Assembly: GCF_020733635.1 (NCBI RefSeq)
Contig: NZ_JAJFZL010000001.1
Coordinates: forward strand, 6,572,001-6,636,000
Reading direction: 5' to 3'
Length of the DNA stretch: 64,000 nt
Source of the DNA: Nocardia spumae
GTDB taxonomy: Bacteria; Actinomycetota; Actinomycetes; Mycobacteriales; Mycobacteriaceae
The position numbers were made by a program, and so were the translations under genes. The notes below the pieces were generated by a model that saw only the letters and a list, made by a program, of their open reading frames with translations, was not told the DNA's origin and made no database searches. Within the stretch, counting starts at the first letter, position 1, and the number at the start of each line of letters is the position of its first letter. Below, piece by piece: positions 25,352 through 35,306 of this stretch.

Positions 25352-26893
25352 CTACGCGGGGGCGTACCGCTCGCGCAGCGTTCGCTTGTACAACTTGCCG
25401 TTCGGATCGCGCGGCAGTTCCGGCAGATAGTCGATGCTCCTGGGCAGTTTGTACTTCGCCAGCCGCGCCGCGGCGAACTCCATCAGTTCACCGGTGAGCG
25501 CGTCGTCGCCGACCACGCCCTCGGCGGGCTGCACCACCGCCTTGACCTCCTGACCCCAATCCGGATGCGGGATACCGAAAACCGCGACATCGGCGACCTT
25601 CGGATGGGTGATCAGCTCGCCCTCGATCTCGGCCGGATAGATGTTCACACCCCCGGACAGGATCAGGTCCGAACGCCGATCGTGCAGGAACAGATAGCCG
25701 TCGGTGTCCATATGGCCGATATCGCCGACGGTGAACAGATCACCGACCCGCGCATCCTCGGTCTTGGACTTGTCCTTGTGGTACTCGAAGGTGGAGCCGC
25801 CCATCTTCATGTACACCTGGCCGATCTCGCCGGGCGGCAGTTCCGCACCGTCCTCGCCGAGCACCTTGACCACCGCGTACGGCCACGGCTTGCCGACCGA
25901 TCCCGGTTTGCGCAACCACTCCGCACCCGAGATCGAGGTACCGCCACCCTCGGTGGCCGCGTAGTACTCGGTGACGACCGGACCCCACCACTCCAGCATC
26001 CTGCGCTTGGTCTCCCGCGGGCACGGTGCGGCGCCGTGGATCATGCAGCGCAACGAGGACACGTCGTAGCGTGCGCGAACCTCGTCCGGCAGCGCCAGCA
26101 GACGATGGAACTGGGTGGGAACCATATGACTGTGGGTGACCCGATGTTCGTCGATCAGCCGCAGCATCTCCTCGGGATCCCACTTGTCCATCAGAACCAC
26201 CTTGTGCCCCAGTTGAATCGAGATGGAGGCGAAGTTCAGCACGGCGGTGTGATAGAGCGGGGACCCGCAGATGTGCACATGATCGTCGAGGGGCCCGATA
26301 CCGAACAGGCCGAAGAATCCGGTGGCCTGGGGGCCGACCACATCCGGGTCGGCACCGGTCAGCGGTCGCCGCACACCCTTGGGACGTCCGGTGGTTCCGG
26401 AGGTGTAGAGCATCGGCGCACCGGTGGCGCGCACCGCCGGGCGGCCGGACTCCCCCGCCCCGAGGTCGGCCAGCGGCCGGAAACCGTCGACGGTGCCGAC
26501 CGAATATCGGCCACTCGCAGGCACATTCGCCATCCGGGCGGCGATCGTCGCGGCGTCGGCGAAACGCTCGTCGGCGATGAACACCCGAGCCTCGCTGTCG
26601 CCGAGGATGTAGGCGACCTCCGGTCCGGTCAGATGCCAGTTGACCGCCACGATGTAGAGCCCGGCCTGGTAGGCCGCGAAGTACACCGCCAGAGCGTCGG
26701 TGGTGTTGTGCACCATCGACACCAGCACATCACCGGGCCGCAACCCGTCGGCCTGCAGACCACGCGCGATGCGATCGGCCTGCCCGGCCAGTTCCCGGTA
26801 GCTCACCGCGCGGCCCGTCGGATCGACGACCGCGATCCGCTCGGGTGTCGACGCCGCGATATTCCACAATCCCAGCTGCTGTGCCTGCTCCAT
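25352..26893 (-). CDS. acyl-CoA synthetase (FadD family), KstR-controlled
   Basis: A 513-residue adenylate-forming ligase. The P-loop is LYTSGTTGRPKGVRRP at about 164-179. YYAATEGGG, VGDIGHMDTDGYLFLHDR and SGGVNIYPAEIE follow, then the catalytic lysine in PRDPNGKLYKR. I chose ATG 26893, eight bases after AGGAG; a GTG at 26902 sits directly on that ribosome site. It has its own KstR-type box (26913-26926), so it belongs to the cholesterol regulon. The substrate is unknown. It is clearly distinct from FadD19 and could act on another side-chain intermediate or a shorter acid. Confidence 0.88.
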   Translation of the reverse strand: MEQAQQLGLWNIAASTPERIAVVDPTGRAVSYRELAGQADRIARGLQADGLRPGDVLVSMVHNTTDALAVYFAAYQAGLYIVAVNWHLTGPEVAYILGDSEARVFIADERFADAATIAARMANVPASGRYSVGTVDGFRPLADLGAGESGRPAVRATGAPMLYTSGTTGRPKGVRRPLTGADPDVVGPQATGFFGLFGIGPLDDHVHICGSPLYHTAVLNFASISIQLGHKVVLMDKWDPEEMLRLIDEHRVTHSHMVPTQFHRLLALPDEVRARYDVSSLRCMIHGAAPCPRETKRRMLEWWGPVVTEYYAATEGGGTSISGAEWLRKPGSVGKPWPYAVVKVLGEDGAELPPGEIGQVYMKMGGSTFEYHKDKSKTEDARVGDLFTVGDIGHMDTDGYLFLHDRRSDLILSGGVNIYPAEIEGELITHPKVADVAVFGIPHPDWGQEVKAVVQPAEGVVGDDALTGELMEFAAARLAKYKLPRSIDYLPELPRDPNGKLYKRTLRERYAPA

Positions 26894-26912
26894 CGAAGTC
26901 ACTCCTCGAATT

Positions 26913-26926
26913 TAGAACGCGTTCTA
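26913..26926. promoter_or_regulatory. KstR-type operator overlapping the end of the F420-type gene
   Basis: TAGAACGCGTTCTA is a perfect palindromic match. It covers the TAG stop (26924-26926) of the upstream gene, so operator and stop codon share sequence. It gives the ligase at 25352-26893 its own promoter. Confidence 0.85.
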
Positions 26927-27961
26927 CATCTGGACAAGCGGGGCCAGGCGCTGCAGCTGCCCGATATCGCGGACCGTCACCAGCAGCATCCCGACGCCGG
27001 CGGCCTCCCAGACCTTCAGCTGCGATCGGACATGGTCCTCATCGCCGATGATCGCGGTGTCGAGGATCAGCTGATCCGGAATCACGGCCGCCGCCTCGTC
27101 CTTGCGACCGGATCGGAACAGCGCGGTGATCTCGTCGACCTCGGCGCCGTAACCCATCCGGCGATAGACCTGGGCGTGGAAATTGAGTTCCTCGGCCCCC
27201 ATACCGCCGATGTAGAGCGCCATCACCGGTTTGATCCGATCGATCTCCGCGCGCGCGTCGTCGGTGATGATCACCTGACAGCTCGCCGCGATCTCGAAAT
27301 CCTCCCGCGAACGCCGCGCACCCGGACGCGCGAAGCCCTCGTCGAGCCACTCGTCGTACATGCCGGCCAGCCGGGGGGTGTAGTAGATCGCCAGCCAGCC
27401 GTCGGCGATCTCGGCGGTCAGGGCCACGTTCTTCGGGCCCTCAGCCCCCAGCCAGATCGGCAGATCCGCACGTAGCGGGTGAGTTATCGGCTTCAGCGGC
27501 TTGCCGAGGCCGGTGGCGCCGGGTCCGTCGTAGGGCAGGCGGTAGTGGCTGCCGTCGCTGACCACCTTCGCCTCCCGGGCGAGTACCTGACGGATGATCC
27601 CGACGTATTCGCGGGTGCGCTGCAGCGGTTTGGCAAACGGCTGGCCATACCAGCCCTCGACCACCTGTGGACCGGAGACGCCCAGCCCGAGGATGTGCCG
27701 GCCGCCGCTGAGATGATCGAGGGTCAACGCCGCCATCGCGGTCGCGGTGGGCGTGCGCGCGGACAACTGCACCACGGAGGTGCCCAGCCGCACCCGATTC
27801 GTCGACGATCCCCACCACGCGAGCGGGGTGAAGGCATCCGAACCCCACGACTCCGCGGCGAAGACGGCGTCGAAGCCGACCTCCTCGGCCGCGACGACCA
27901 ACTCCGCCGCGTTCGGCGGCGGAGCGGCGCCCCAATACCCGAGCTGCAACCCGAATCGCAT
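26924..27961 (-). CDS. LLM-class F420-dependent oxidoreductase (Rv3520c-like)
   Basis: A 345-residue luciferase-like oxidoreductase starting MRFGLQLGYWG. It carries FDAVFAAESWGSDAFTPLAW, LGLGVSGPQVVEGWYG and IWLGAEGPKNVALTAEIADGW, typical of F420-dependent members of the family. Rv3520c holds the same position in M. tuberculosis beside Rv3521-Rv3523. The reaction is not established. Two adjacent ATG codons exist (27964 and 27961); the second has better spacing from AGGAG. A KstR-type site at 28028-28041 lies upstream, shared with the divergent DUF35 gene. Confidence 0.86.
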   Translation of the reverse strand: MRFGLQLGYWGAAPPPNAAELVVAAEEVGFDAVFAAESWGSDAFTPLAWWGSSTNRVRLGTSVVQLSARTPTATAMAALTLDHLSGGRHILGLGVSGPQVVEGWYGQPFAKPLQRTREYVGIIRQVLAREAKVVSDGSHYRLPYDGPGATGLGKPLKPITHPLRADLPIWLGAEGPKNVALTAEIADGWLAIYYTPRLAGMYDEWLDEGFARPGARRSREDFEIAASCQVIITDDARAEIDRIKPVMALYIGGMGAEELNFHAQVYRRMGYGAEVDEITALFRSGRKDEAAAVIPDQLILDTAIIGDEDHVRSQLKVWEAAGVGMLLVTVRDIGQLQRLAPLVQM

Positions 27962-28027
27962 CATCGACTCCTTTCGCCGGACCCCGTCGCCGGACGGCCT
28001 TTCCCTGGTAACTCTTGCCACCAGAAT

Positions 28028-28041
28028 AAGAACCTGTTCTA
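28028..28041. promoter_or_regulatory. KstR-type operator in the F420-gene/DUF35 divergent promoter
   Basis: AAGAACCTGTTCTA matches 13 of 14 positions of the palindrome. It sits ten bases before the GTG of the rightward gene and about 67 bases before the leftward one. Confidence 0.78.
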
Positions 28042-28050
28042 CTCGATATC

Positions 28051-29064
28051 GTGACCAATGGGAACACCATGACCGGCGCAATCGCGAAAGGCAGCGGTCC
28101 GGAAGCGGAACCCGCCCCCGAGGTACTCAGCGCCGAACTACGAATGAAGTTCGACTACACCCGATCGGTCGGACCGACCATCGGCCGGTTCCTGACCGGG
28201 CTGCGCGAGGGCCGGATCGTCGGCGTCCGCGGCAGCGACGGCCGGGTGATCGTGCCGCCGGCGGAATTCGATCCGGTGACCACGAAGCCGCTGAGCGATT
28301 TCGTCGACGTCTCGGATGTCGGGACCGTGCAGAGCTGGAGCTGGGTCGCCGACCCGCTCCCCGGCCAGCCCTTCGACCGCCCCTTCGCCTGGGCGCTGGT
28401 GACATTCGACGGCGCCGATACCGCACTGCTACACGCCTTGGACGTGTCCTCGCCCGACGACGTGCACACCGGGATGCGGGTGCGGGTGCGCTGGGCCGCC
28501 GAACGCACCGGCAGCATCCACGACATCGCATGCGTCGAGCCCGGCGAGACCTCCGCCGCGCCGAGCGATTCCCCCGCAGGCGAGCCGGTTACCGGGATAA
28601 TCACCCCGATCGACCTGCGCTACAAGCACACCGCGGCGCCCACCGAGACCAAGTACCTGAAGGGCCTGGCCGAGGGGCGGCTGCTCGGTGGTCGCGCGGA
28701 TGCCGACAGCAAGGTCTACTTCCCCGCTCGCGGTGCCGATCCGATCGACGGTCGGCCTACCGACGAGATGATCGAGGTGTCCGATACCGGCACCATCACC
28801 ACCTTCTGCATCGTCAACGTGCCGTTCATGGGCCAGAAGATCAAGCCGCCGTTCGTGGCCGCCTATGTTCTGCTCGACGGCTCCGATATTCCGGTGCTGC
28901 ACCGGGTGCTGGGTTGCGATGCCGCCGACGTTCGCATGGGCATGCGGGTCAAAGCTGTGTGGAAGCCACGCGAGGAGTGGGGCTACACGCTGGAGAATGT
29001 GGACCACTTCGAGCCCAACGGCGAGCCGGACGCGGATTACGACAGCTACCGGCACCACCTCTAG
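28051..29064 (+). CDS. two-domain DUF35/OB-fold protein partner of Ltp thiolases (Rv3521-like)
   Basis: A 337-residue protein with two similar halves, about 45-175 and 195-320. Each half has the order R(Y/F)..T, FLTGLREGRIVGVRGSDGRVIVPP or its copy, and then a (V/I)SD(V/T)GT turn with an OB-fold region. DUF35 proteins bind thiolase-like Ltp proteins and are needed for their aldolase activity in steroid side-chain removal. It is followed by ltp4 and ltp3 in one operon, as in Rv3521-Rv3523. The start may be GTG 28051 or ATG 28069; neither has a strong ribosome site. Confidence 0.88.
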   Translation: MTNGNTMTGAIAKGSGPEAEPAPEVLSAELRMKFDYTRSVGPTIGRFLTGLREGRIVGVRGSDGRVIVPPAEFDPVTTKPLSDFVDVSDVGTVQSWSWVADPLPGQPFDRPFAWALVTFDGADTALLHALDVSSPDDVHTGMRVRVRWAAERTGSIHDIACVEPGETSAAPSDSPAGEPVTGIITPIDLRYKHTAAPTETKYLKGLAEGRLLGGRADADSKVYFPARGADPIDGRPTDEMIEVSDTGTITTFCIVNVPFMGQKIKPPFVAAYVLLDGSDIPVLHRVLGCDAADVRMGMRVKAVWKPREEWGYTLENVDHFEPNGEPDADYDSYRHHL

Positions 29065-29077
29065 GAGCTGAAAGACC

Positions 29078-30109
29078 TTGAGCGACAACGCAACAGATAT
29101 CGCGGTGGTGGGCTTCGCCCACGCACCGCATGTCCGTGAAACCTACGGCACCACCAACGGTGTCGAAATGCTGGTGCCGTGCTTCCAGCAGCTGTACGAC
29201 ACGTTGAACATCGGCGTGTCCGATATCGGCTTCTGGTGCTCGGGCTCATCGGATTACCTCGCCGGACGCGCCTTTTCGTTCATCTCCGCGATCGACTCGA
29301 TCGGGGCCGTGCCGCCGATCAACGAGTCGCACGTCGAGATGGACGCCGCGTGGGCACTGTACGAGGCGTGGGTGAAACTCCGCTCCGGACAGGTGGATAC
29401 GGCGCTGGTGTACGGCTTCGGCAAGGCCTCGGCCGGCACGCTGCGGCAGGTGCTGACGCTGCAGATGGACCCGTACCTGGTGGCCCCGCTGTGGCCCGAC
29501 GCCGTATCGGTGGCCGGCCTGCAAGCGCGCGCCGGACTGGACGCCGGACACTGGACCGAGCGCGATATGGCCGCGGTCTCGGCCGCCGATGACGCCGAGA
29601 TCGAAAAGCGGCTCGCGGCACCGTATGTCGCGAATCCACTGCGCGAACACGACATCGCGCCGATCACCGATGGCGCGGCCGCGATCGTGCTCGCCAGGGG
29701 CGACAGGGCTCGCGAGTTGTGCGAGCGGCCGGCCTGGCTGACCGGTATGGCGCACCGTATCGACACCCCGGTCATCGGTGCCCGCGATCTGACCACCTCC
29801 CCATCGACCGCGGCCGCGGCGAAGGCGGTCACCGGCGGCGACACCAGCGGTTTCGATATCGCCGAACTGCACGCCACCTACAGCCACGAGCAACTGATCC
29901 TGAAGCAGGCCATCGGCCTCGGCGAGTCCACCCGCATCAACCCCTCGGGTGGTGCGCTGGCGGGCAATCCGATGTTCTCCGCCGGTCTGGAGCGAATCGG
30001 CTACGCGGCCGACGCAATCATCAACGGCACCGCCGACCGAGCCCTCGCGCACGCCAGCAGTGGTCCGGCGTTGCAGCAGAACCTGGTGGCAATTCTGGAG
30101 GGACGATGA
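29078..30109 (+). CDS. ltp4: thiolase-like lipid-transfer protein Ltp4 (Rv3522-like)
   Basis: A 343-residue SCP2-thiolase-like protein. It carries VVGFAHAPHVRE at the N-terminus, ESHVEMDAAWALYEAW in place of the usual thiolase nucleophile stretch, and NPSGGALAGNPMFSAGLERI near the C-terminus. With the DUF35 protein and Ltp3 it likely cleaves a side-chain beta-hydroxyacyl-CoA by retro-aldol chemistry. The start is TTG 29078, read from AGGAG at 29063-29067. It overlaps ltp3 by four bases. Confidence 0.87.
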   Translation: MSDNATDIAVVGFAHAPHVRETYGTTNGVEMLVPCFQQLYDTLNIGVSDIGFWCSGSSDYLAGRAFSFISAIDSIGAVPPINESHVEMDAAWALYEAWVKLRSGQVDTALVYGFGKASAGTLRQVLTLQMDPYLVAPLWPDAVSVAGLQARAGLDAGHWTERDMAAVSAADDAEIEKRLAAPYVANPLREHDIAPITDGAAAIVLARGDRARELCERPAWLTGMAHRIDTPVIGARDLTTSPSTAAAAKAVTGGDTSGFDIAELHATYSHEQLILKQAIGLGESTRINPSGGALAGNPMFSAGLERIGYAADAIINGTADRALAHASSGPALQQNLVAILEGR

Positions 30110-31272
30110 CGAACCAAGCTGCCGTAATCGGCACGGGTCAAACCCATCACGTGACGAAACGGTCCGATGTCTCGATGGCCGGTATGTGCCGTGAGGCCAT
30201 CGACCGCGCGCTCGAAGATGCCGACCTGACCATGGACGATATCGACGCGGTCATCGTCGGCAAGGCGCCGGACCTCTTCGAGGGCTCCATGATGCCCGAA
30301 CTGTTCATGGCAGATGCCTTGGGCGCCACCGGAAAACCGCTGCTGCGGGTGCACACGGCCGGTTCGGTGGGCGGTTCGACCGGTGTGGTCGCCGCCAACC
30401 ACGTCCAGGCCGGGGTGTACAAGCGGGTGCTGGCGGTCTGCTGGGAGAAGCAGTCCGAATCGAATGCCATGTGGGCACTGTCGAATCCGGTGCCGTTCAC
30501 CATGCCGGTGGGCGCCGGCGCCGGCGGGTACTTCGCACCCCATGTGCGCGCCTACATCCGCCGCGCCAACGCTCCCCTGCACATCGGCGCCATGGTCGCG
30601 GTGAAGGATCGGCGCAACGGCGCCAAGAACCCCTTCGCCCACCTGCATCAGCCCGACATCACGATGGAATCGGTGCTGGCGTCCCAAATGCTGTGGGACC
30701 CGGTCCGTTTCGACGAGACCTGCCCGTCCTCCGACGGCGCCTGTGCCATCATCATCGGTGACGAGGAGGCCGCCAAGGCCGTGGAGGCGTCGGGTAAGAA
30801 GGTCGCCTGGGTGCACGGCACCGCCATGCGCACCGAACCGCTGGCCTACTCCGGTCGCGATCAGGTGAGTCCGCAGGCCGGCCGGGACGCCGCGGCGGCG
30901 CTGTGGGAACAGGCCGGAATCACCAATCCGCTCGAGGAGATCGACGCGGCCGAGATCTACGTGCCGTTCTCCTGGTTCGAGCCGATGTGGCTGGAGAATC
31001 TGGGCTTCGCCGCCGAGGGCGAGGGCTGGAAACTGGTCGACGCGCGCGAAACCGAGATCGGCGGGAAGCTGCCGGTGAACCCGTCGGGCGGCGTGCTGAG
31101 CTCCAATCCGATCGGCGCTTCCGGAATGATCCGGTTCGCCGAAGCCGCCAAGCAGGTAATGGGCCGGGCCGGCGATTACCAAGTCGAGGGTGCGCGAAAA
31201 GCATTGGGCCACGCCTACGGCGGCGGATCGCAGTACTTCTCGATGTGGGTGGTGGGCTCCGAACCACGGTGA
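30106..31272 (+). CDS. ltp3: thiolase-like lipid-transfer protein Ltp3 (Rv3523-like)
   Basis: A 388-residue thiolase-like protein starting MTNQAAVIGTGQTHHVTKRS. It carries VHTAGSVGGSTGVVAANHV at the position where classical thiolases have the nucleophilic cysteine, then CPSSDGACAIIIGDEE, NPSGGVLSSNPIGASGMIRF and GHAYGGGSQYFSMW. It is the partner subunit of Ltp4. The ATG at 30106 overlaps the ltp4 stop (ATGA). The replaced nucleophile agrees with an aldolase rather than a thiolase role. Confidence 0.88.
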   Translation: MTNQAAVIGTGQTHHVTKRSDVSMAGMCREAIDRALEDADLTMDDIDAVIVGKAPDLFEGSMMPELFMADALGATGKPLLRVHTAGSVGGSTGVVAANHVQAGVYKRVLAVCWEKQSESNAMWALSNPVPFTMPVGAGAGGYFAPHVRAYIRRANAPLHIGAMVAVKDRRNGAKNPFAHLHQPDITMESVLASQMLWDPVRFDETCPSSDGACAIIIGDEEAAKAVEASGKKVAWVHGTAMRTEPLAYSGRDQVSPQAGRDAAAALWEQAGITNPLEEIDAAEIYVPFSWFEPMWLENLGFAAEGEGWKLVDARETEIGGKLPVNPSGGVLSSNPIGASGMIRFAEAAKQVMGRAGDYQVEGARKALGHAYGGGSQYFSMWVVGSEPR

Positions 31273-31375
31273 GGCGCAATTCCGACGGTAATTCCGAGCC
31301 TCCGGAACCCGGCGGAAAGCACATTTGCAATTCCATCAGCAAATTCACCGATACCGCCGAGCCGGGAGTTATGAC

Positions 31376-31828
31376 ATGACCACCACGACCACCGAGCATC
31401 CGGCGCGCATCGCCGGGCGCGCATCGCAGTCCGCGGTGCGCGCCCGGGACAAGAACGCCTGGTTGGCGCTGTTCGCCGCAGACGGCATCGTCGAGGATCC
31501 GATCGGGCCCTCGGTCTTCGATCCCGACGGCGTCGGACATCGTGGTCACGAGGCCATCGCCGCGTTCTGGGACAAGGCGATCGCCCCAACCGAATCGATC
31601 GAATTCGTCTTCGGCGATTCCTTCGCCTGCGGCCGGGAGGTCGCCTTCACCGGGTTGATCCGCACCCGGCTGGGCGGCCATGTCATCGATGCCGAGGGCG
31701 TGTTCACCTACAAGGTCGACGAGGCCGGAAAAATCGTCGCACTGCGGGCCTTCTGGGAGACCGACCGCGCGATGGCGACCATGCGGAAGCAGAGCGGCCT
31801 TTCCGGGGAGGCAAGCCCTACCGGTTAG
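31376..31828 (+). CDS. NTF2/SnoaL-like protein, possible steroid delta-isomerase-type enzyme
   Basis: A 150-residue single-domain protein of the NTF2/SnoaL fold (AVRARDKNAWLALFAADGIVEDPIG; GREVAFTGLIRTRLGGHVI; EGVFTYKVDEAGKIVALRAFWE). The fold includes ketosteroid isomerases and polyketide cyclases. Placement between ltp3 and cyp125 suggests a steroid-related role, perhaps isomerisation or hydration, but the catalytic residues cannot be assigned by eye. The ATG at 31376 follows GGGAG. It converges on cyp125 with a shared terminator. Confidence 0.78.
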   Translation: MTTTTTEHPARIAGRASQSAVRARDKNAWLALFAADGIVEDPIGPSVFDPDGVGHRGHEAIAAFWDKAIAPTESIEFVFGDSFACGREVAFTGLIRTRLGGHVIDAEGVFTYKVDEAGKIVALRAFWETDRAMATMRKQSGLSGEASPTG

Positions 31829-31844
31829 GCGCCGTACACACAGG

Positions 31845-31877
31845 AAGGGCGGGCACCCCAGCCGGGTGCCCGCCCTT
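31845..31877. terminator. bidirectional terminator between the SnoaL-like gene and cyp125
   Basis: AAGGGCGGGCACCC (31845-31858) pairs perfectly with 31864-31877 over a five-base loop, with A/T residues at either end. It is the strongest hairpin in the window with such flanks. Confidence 0.85.
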
Positions 31878-31888
31878 TCGTCGTGTGC

Positions 31889-33139
31889 TCAGCTCTTGGC
31901 CGCGGTCTTGTAGTCGACCTGGAATTCCTTGATGCCGTTGAGCCAACCCGAGGTCAGGCGCTTGGGGTCGCCGATCTTGGTGATATCGGGAAGGTGGTCG
32001 GCGATCGCGTTGAAGATCAGGTCGATCTCGAGCCGGGCCAGGTTGGCGCCGATGCAGAAGTGAGCGCCGGTTCCGCCGAAGGACAGATGCGGATTCGGGT
32101 CGCGGGTGATGTCGAAGGTGTTCGGATTCTCGAACACCTCCTCATCGAAGTTCGCCGAACGGTACATCAGCAGTACCCGCTGGCCCTTCTTGATCTGCAC
32201 ACCGGCCAGTTCGGTGTCCACCAGCGCGGTCCGCTGGAAGGAGCTGACCGGGGTGGCCCAGCGGATGATCTCGTCCGCGGCGGTCGCGGGGCGCTCACGC
32301 TTGTAGAGCTCCCACTGCTCGGGGTTCTCCAGGAAGGCGTGCATACCGTGAGTGATCGCGTTGCGCGTGGTCTCGTTGCCGGCGACGGCCAGCAGGATCA
32401 CGAAGAATCCGAACTCTTCCGAGGTCAGTGCCTCGCCGTCGATATCCGCGTTGACCAGGGTGGTCACGATGTCGTCGGCCGGCGTGGCCTTGCGCGCCTC
32501 GGCCATCTGCCAGGCGTAACCGAGAATCTCCATCGACGACATGGCCGGATCGGCATCGCTGTCGGGATCGTCGTAACCGGTCATCTCGTTCGACCACTGG
32601 AAAACCTTCATGCGGTCTTCCTGCGGCACACCGATGAGCTCGGCGATCGCCTGCAGCGGAAGTTCACAGGCCACCTGGGTGACGAAGTCGCCGGTACCGC
32701 TCGCCGCCGCGGCGTCCACGATGGATTTGGCGCGGGCCGACAGCTCCGCGCGCAGGCCGTTGATGGCCCGCGGGGTGAAACCCTTGGAGATGAGCTTGCG
32801 CAGTTTGGTGTGTTCCGGCGCGTCCTTGTTGATCAGGATGTGCCGTTGCAGTTCGATGGCTTCACGGGGGATGTCGTCGTTGAAGCGCGGGATCGCGGTG
32901 TTCTCGTAGGTGGAGAAGTCGTCACGGCGCGAGACTTCCTTGACATCGGCGTGCTTGCTCACAACCCAGAAGCCGTCGTCGTGGAATCCGCCGACGTCCG
33001 GCGACTGCGGGTTCCACCAGATAGGCGCGGCCCGACGTAGTTCCGCGAACTCCTCGGCCGGGATTCCGCGGGCCCACATATCGGGATCGGTCGCATCGAA
33101 CCCTTCGGGGAGGTTCGGGGCCACTCGAGCGTCAACCAC
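31889..33139 (-). CDS. cyp125: cytochrome P450 CYP125, steroid C26 monooxygenase
   Basis: A 416-residue P450. The I-helix has LLAVAGNETTRN at about 246-257, the ExxR pair is in DEIIR, and the heme-binding loop is FGGTGAHFCIG with the ligand near Cys362. CYP125 (Rv3545c) oxidises the terminal methyl of cholesterol or cholestenone to start side-chain breakdown. The GTG at 33139 has GGAG seven bases upstream. Divergence from fadA5 through a KstR-controlled promoter matches Rv3545c/Rv3546. FdxD in this window is a likely electron donor. Confidence 0.92.
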   Translation of the reverse strand: MVDARVAPNLPEGFDATDPDMWARGIPAEEFAELRRAAPIWWNPQSPDVGGFHDDGFWVVSKHADVKEVSRRDDFSTYENTAIPRFNDDIPREAIELQRHILINKDAPEHTKLRKLISKGFTPRAINGLRAELSARAKSIVDAAAASGTGDFVTQVACELPLQAIAELIGVPQEDRMKVFQWSNEMTGYDDPDSDADPAMSSMEILGYAWQMAEARKATPADDIVTTLVNADIDGEALTSEEFGFFVILLAVAGNETTRNAITHGMHAFLENPEQWELYKRERPATAADEIIRWATPVSSFQRTALVDTELAGVQIKKGQRVLLMYRSANFDEEVFENPNTFDITRDPNPHLSFGGTGAHFCIGANLARLEIDLIFNAIADHLPDITKIGDPKRLTSGWLNGIKEFQVDYKTAAKS

Positions 33140-33160
33140 CAGTTGTCTCCTTCGACTAAC

Positions 33161-33174
33161 TGAAACACGTTCTA
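33161..33174. promoter_or_regulatory. KstR-type operator before cyp125
   Basis: TGAAACACGTTCTA matches TnnAACnnGTTnnA fully and lies 21 bases upstream of the cyp125 start. Confidence 0.85.
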
Positions 33175-33218
33175 CCTTCATTGCAGCATAGGTGGTATCA
33201 GTAGTAAAGAAGCCATAG

Positions 33219-34442
<1,224 letters not shown>

Positions 34443-34800
34443 TACCACACAGATATCAATGGTGGTTGAACGTTCATCCTCACAACGCTAGAACGTGTCG
34501 TACACCACACAAACTGCGATACAGACAAAAGGATGAGACGTCAGCTATCTTTTGGTTATCGATGGCCCGTTGGGGGAGACTCTTCCGACGGGCCAGAACC
34601 GGAGCGTACTGCGCCTCGACCTGTGACGCTGCGGTGCCCCGCAAACGCCCCGACGCTGACCAGTTCCCAGACCGGCCACCTGGAAGCTTCAAGGAAATCC
34701 CGAATCAGGCGTAGGTTTTCAGTTACTCAGCCGCTAATATCAATGATACGTATCCGAGATAACGACTGTTAGTACAGCGAAGGGAATTGGGCGGCTCACA
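34443..34800. other. non-coding stretch before the EspR-like gene
   Basis: This 358-bp region is visibly less GC-rich than its surroundings. It holds a degenerate KstR-like site TAGAACGTGTCGTA (34489-34502) and an 8-bp inverted repeat TGGCCCGT / ACGGGCCA (34563-34570, 34588-34595). I see no gene. Its AT content near 34720-34790 fits a promoter for the EspR-like gene and possibly binding by the protein itself. Confidence 0.45.
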
Positions 34801-35217
34801 ATGGCTGATTTCGCGGCGCGGCTGAACAAGCTGTTCGAAACCGTGCATCCCCCCGGGCGTAAGCCGCACACCAATGCCGAGGTGGCGGCGGCGCTCACCG
34901 CCTCCGGACATCCGATCTCGAAACCGTATCTCTCACAGCTGCGGTCGGGGCAGCGGACCAACCCCTCTGACGAGACGGTGGCCGCACTGGCAAAGTTCTT
35001 CAAAGTCAAACCTGACTACTTCTTCAACGACATCTACGCTGCCAAGATCGATCACGATCTGGAGTTGCTGTCCCAGCTGCAGGGCTACGGACTGCGACGG
35101 CTATCGAGCAGGGCGTTCGATCTCTCCGAAGAATCACAGAACCTGCTGACCTCGATGGCCGAAAAGCTCCGAGCCAGTGAGGGTTTGCCCGAGGTTCCAC
35201 CGGACGGCACGGAATAG
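34801..35217 (+). CDS. EspR-like XRE-family nucleoid/transcription regulator
   Basis: A 138-residue DNA-binding protein. Its first 80 residues closely follow the pattern of mycobacterial EspR (FAARLNKLFETVHPPGRKPHT, then KPYLSQLRSGQRTNPSDETV and ALAKFFKVKPDYFF). The C-terminal dimerisation-type helices (LRRLSSRAFDLSEESQNLL) diverge. EspR is a nucleoid-associated regulator of ESX-1 genes and lipid functions in M. tuberculosis. I cannot tell whether this is the EspR orthologue or a paralogue; its place beside cholesterol genes and the ImmA/IrrE module differs from espR (Rv3849). Two hairpins follow the stop. Confidence 0.85.
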   Translation: MADFAARLNKLFETVHPPGRKPHTNAEVAAALTASGHPISKPYLSQLRSGQRTNPSDETVAALAKFFKVKPDYFFNDIYAAKIDHDLELLSQLQGYGLRRLSSRAFDLSEESQNLLTSMAEKLRASEGLPEVPPDGTE

Positions 35218-35231
35218 CACGTTCAACAAAT

Positions 35232-35269
35232 CGAACACAGTGCGGTAATCCAAATCCGCACTGTGTTCG
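35232..35269 (+). terminator. terminator hairpin after the EspR-like gene
   Basis: CGAACACAGTGCGG (35232-35245) pairs perfectly with CCGCACTGTGTTCG (35256-35269) over a ten-base loop and is followed by TTTG. Confidence 0.85.
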
Positions 35270-35279
35270 TTTGTGAGCC

Positions 35280-35306
35280 GAACCGAAGCATCGGATGCTT
35301 CGGTTC
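35280..35306. repeat. second hairpin downstream of the EspR-like gene
   Basis: GAACCGAAGCAT (35280-35291) pairs perfectly with ATGCTTCGGTTC (35295-35306) over a three-base loop, 11 bases after the first hairpin. CTGTGTTCG follows each hairpin region, giving a short direct repeat. It may terminate leftward transcripts or be a tandem terminator. Confidence 0.65.

Noticed and set aside
25565..27475. Plus-strand open frame of over 600 codons
   Set aside because: It is antisense to the ligase and the F420-type gene, which carry family motifs; its composition is typical of a shadow frame.
34489..34502. KstR-like element TAGAACGTGTCGTA
   Set aside because: One core base of GTT is changed and no steroid gene follows, so I list it only as a degenerate site in the intergenic description.
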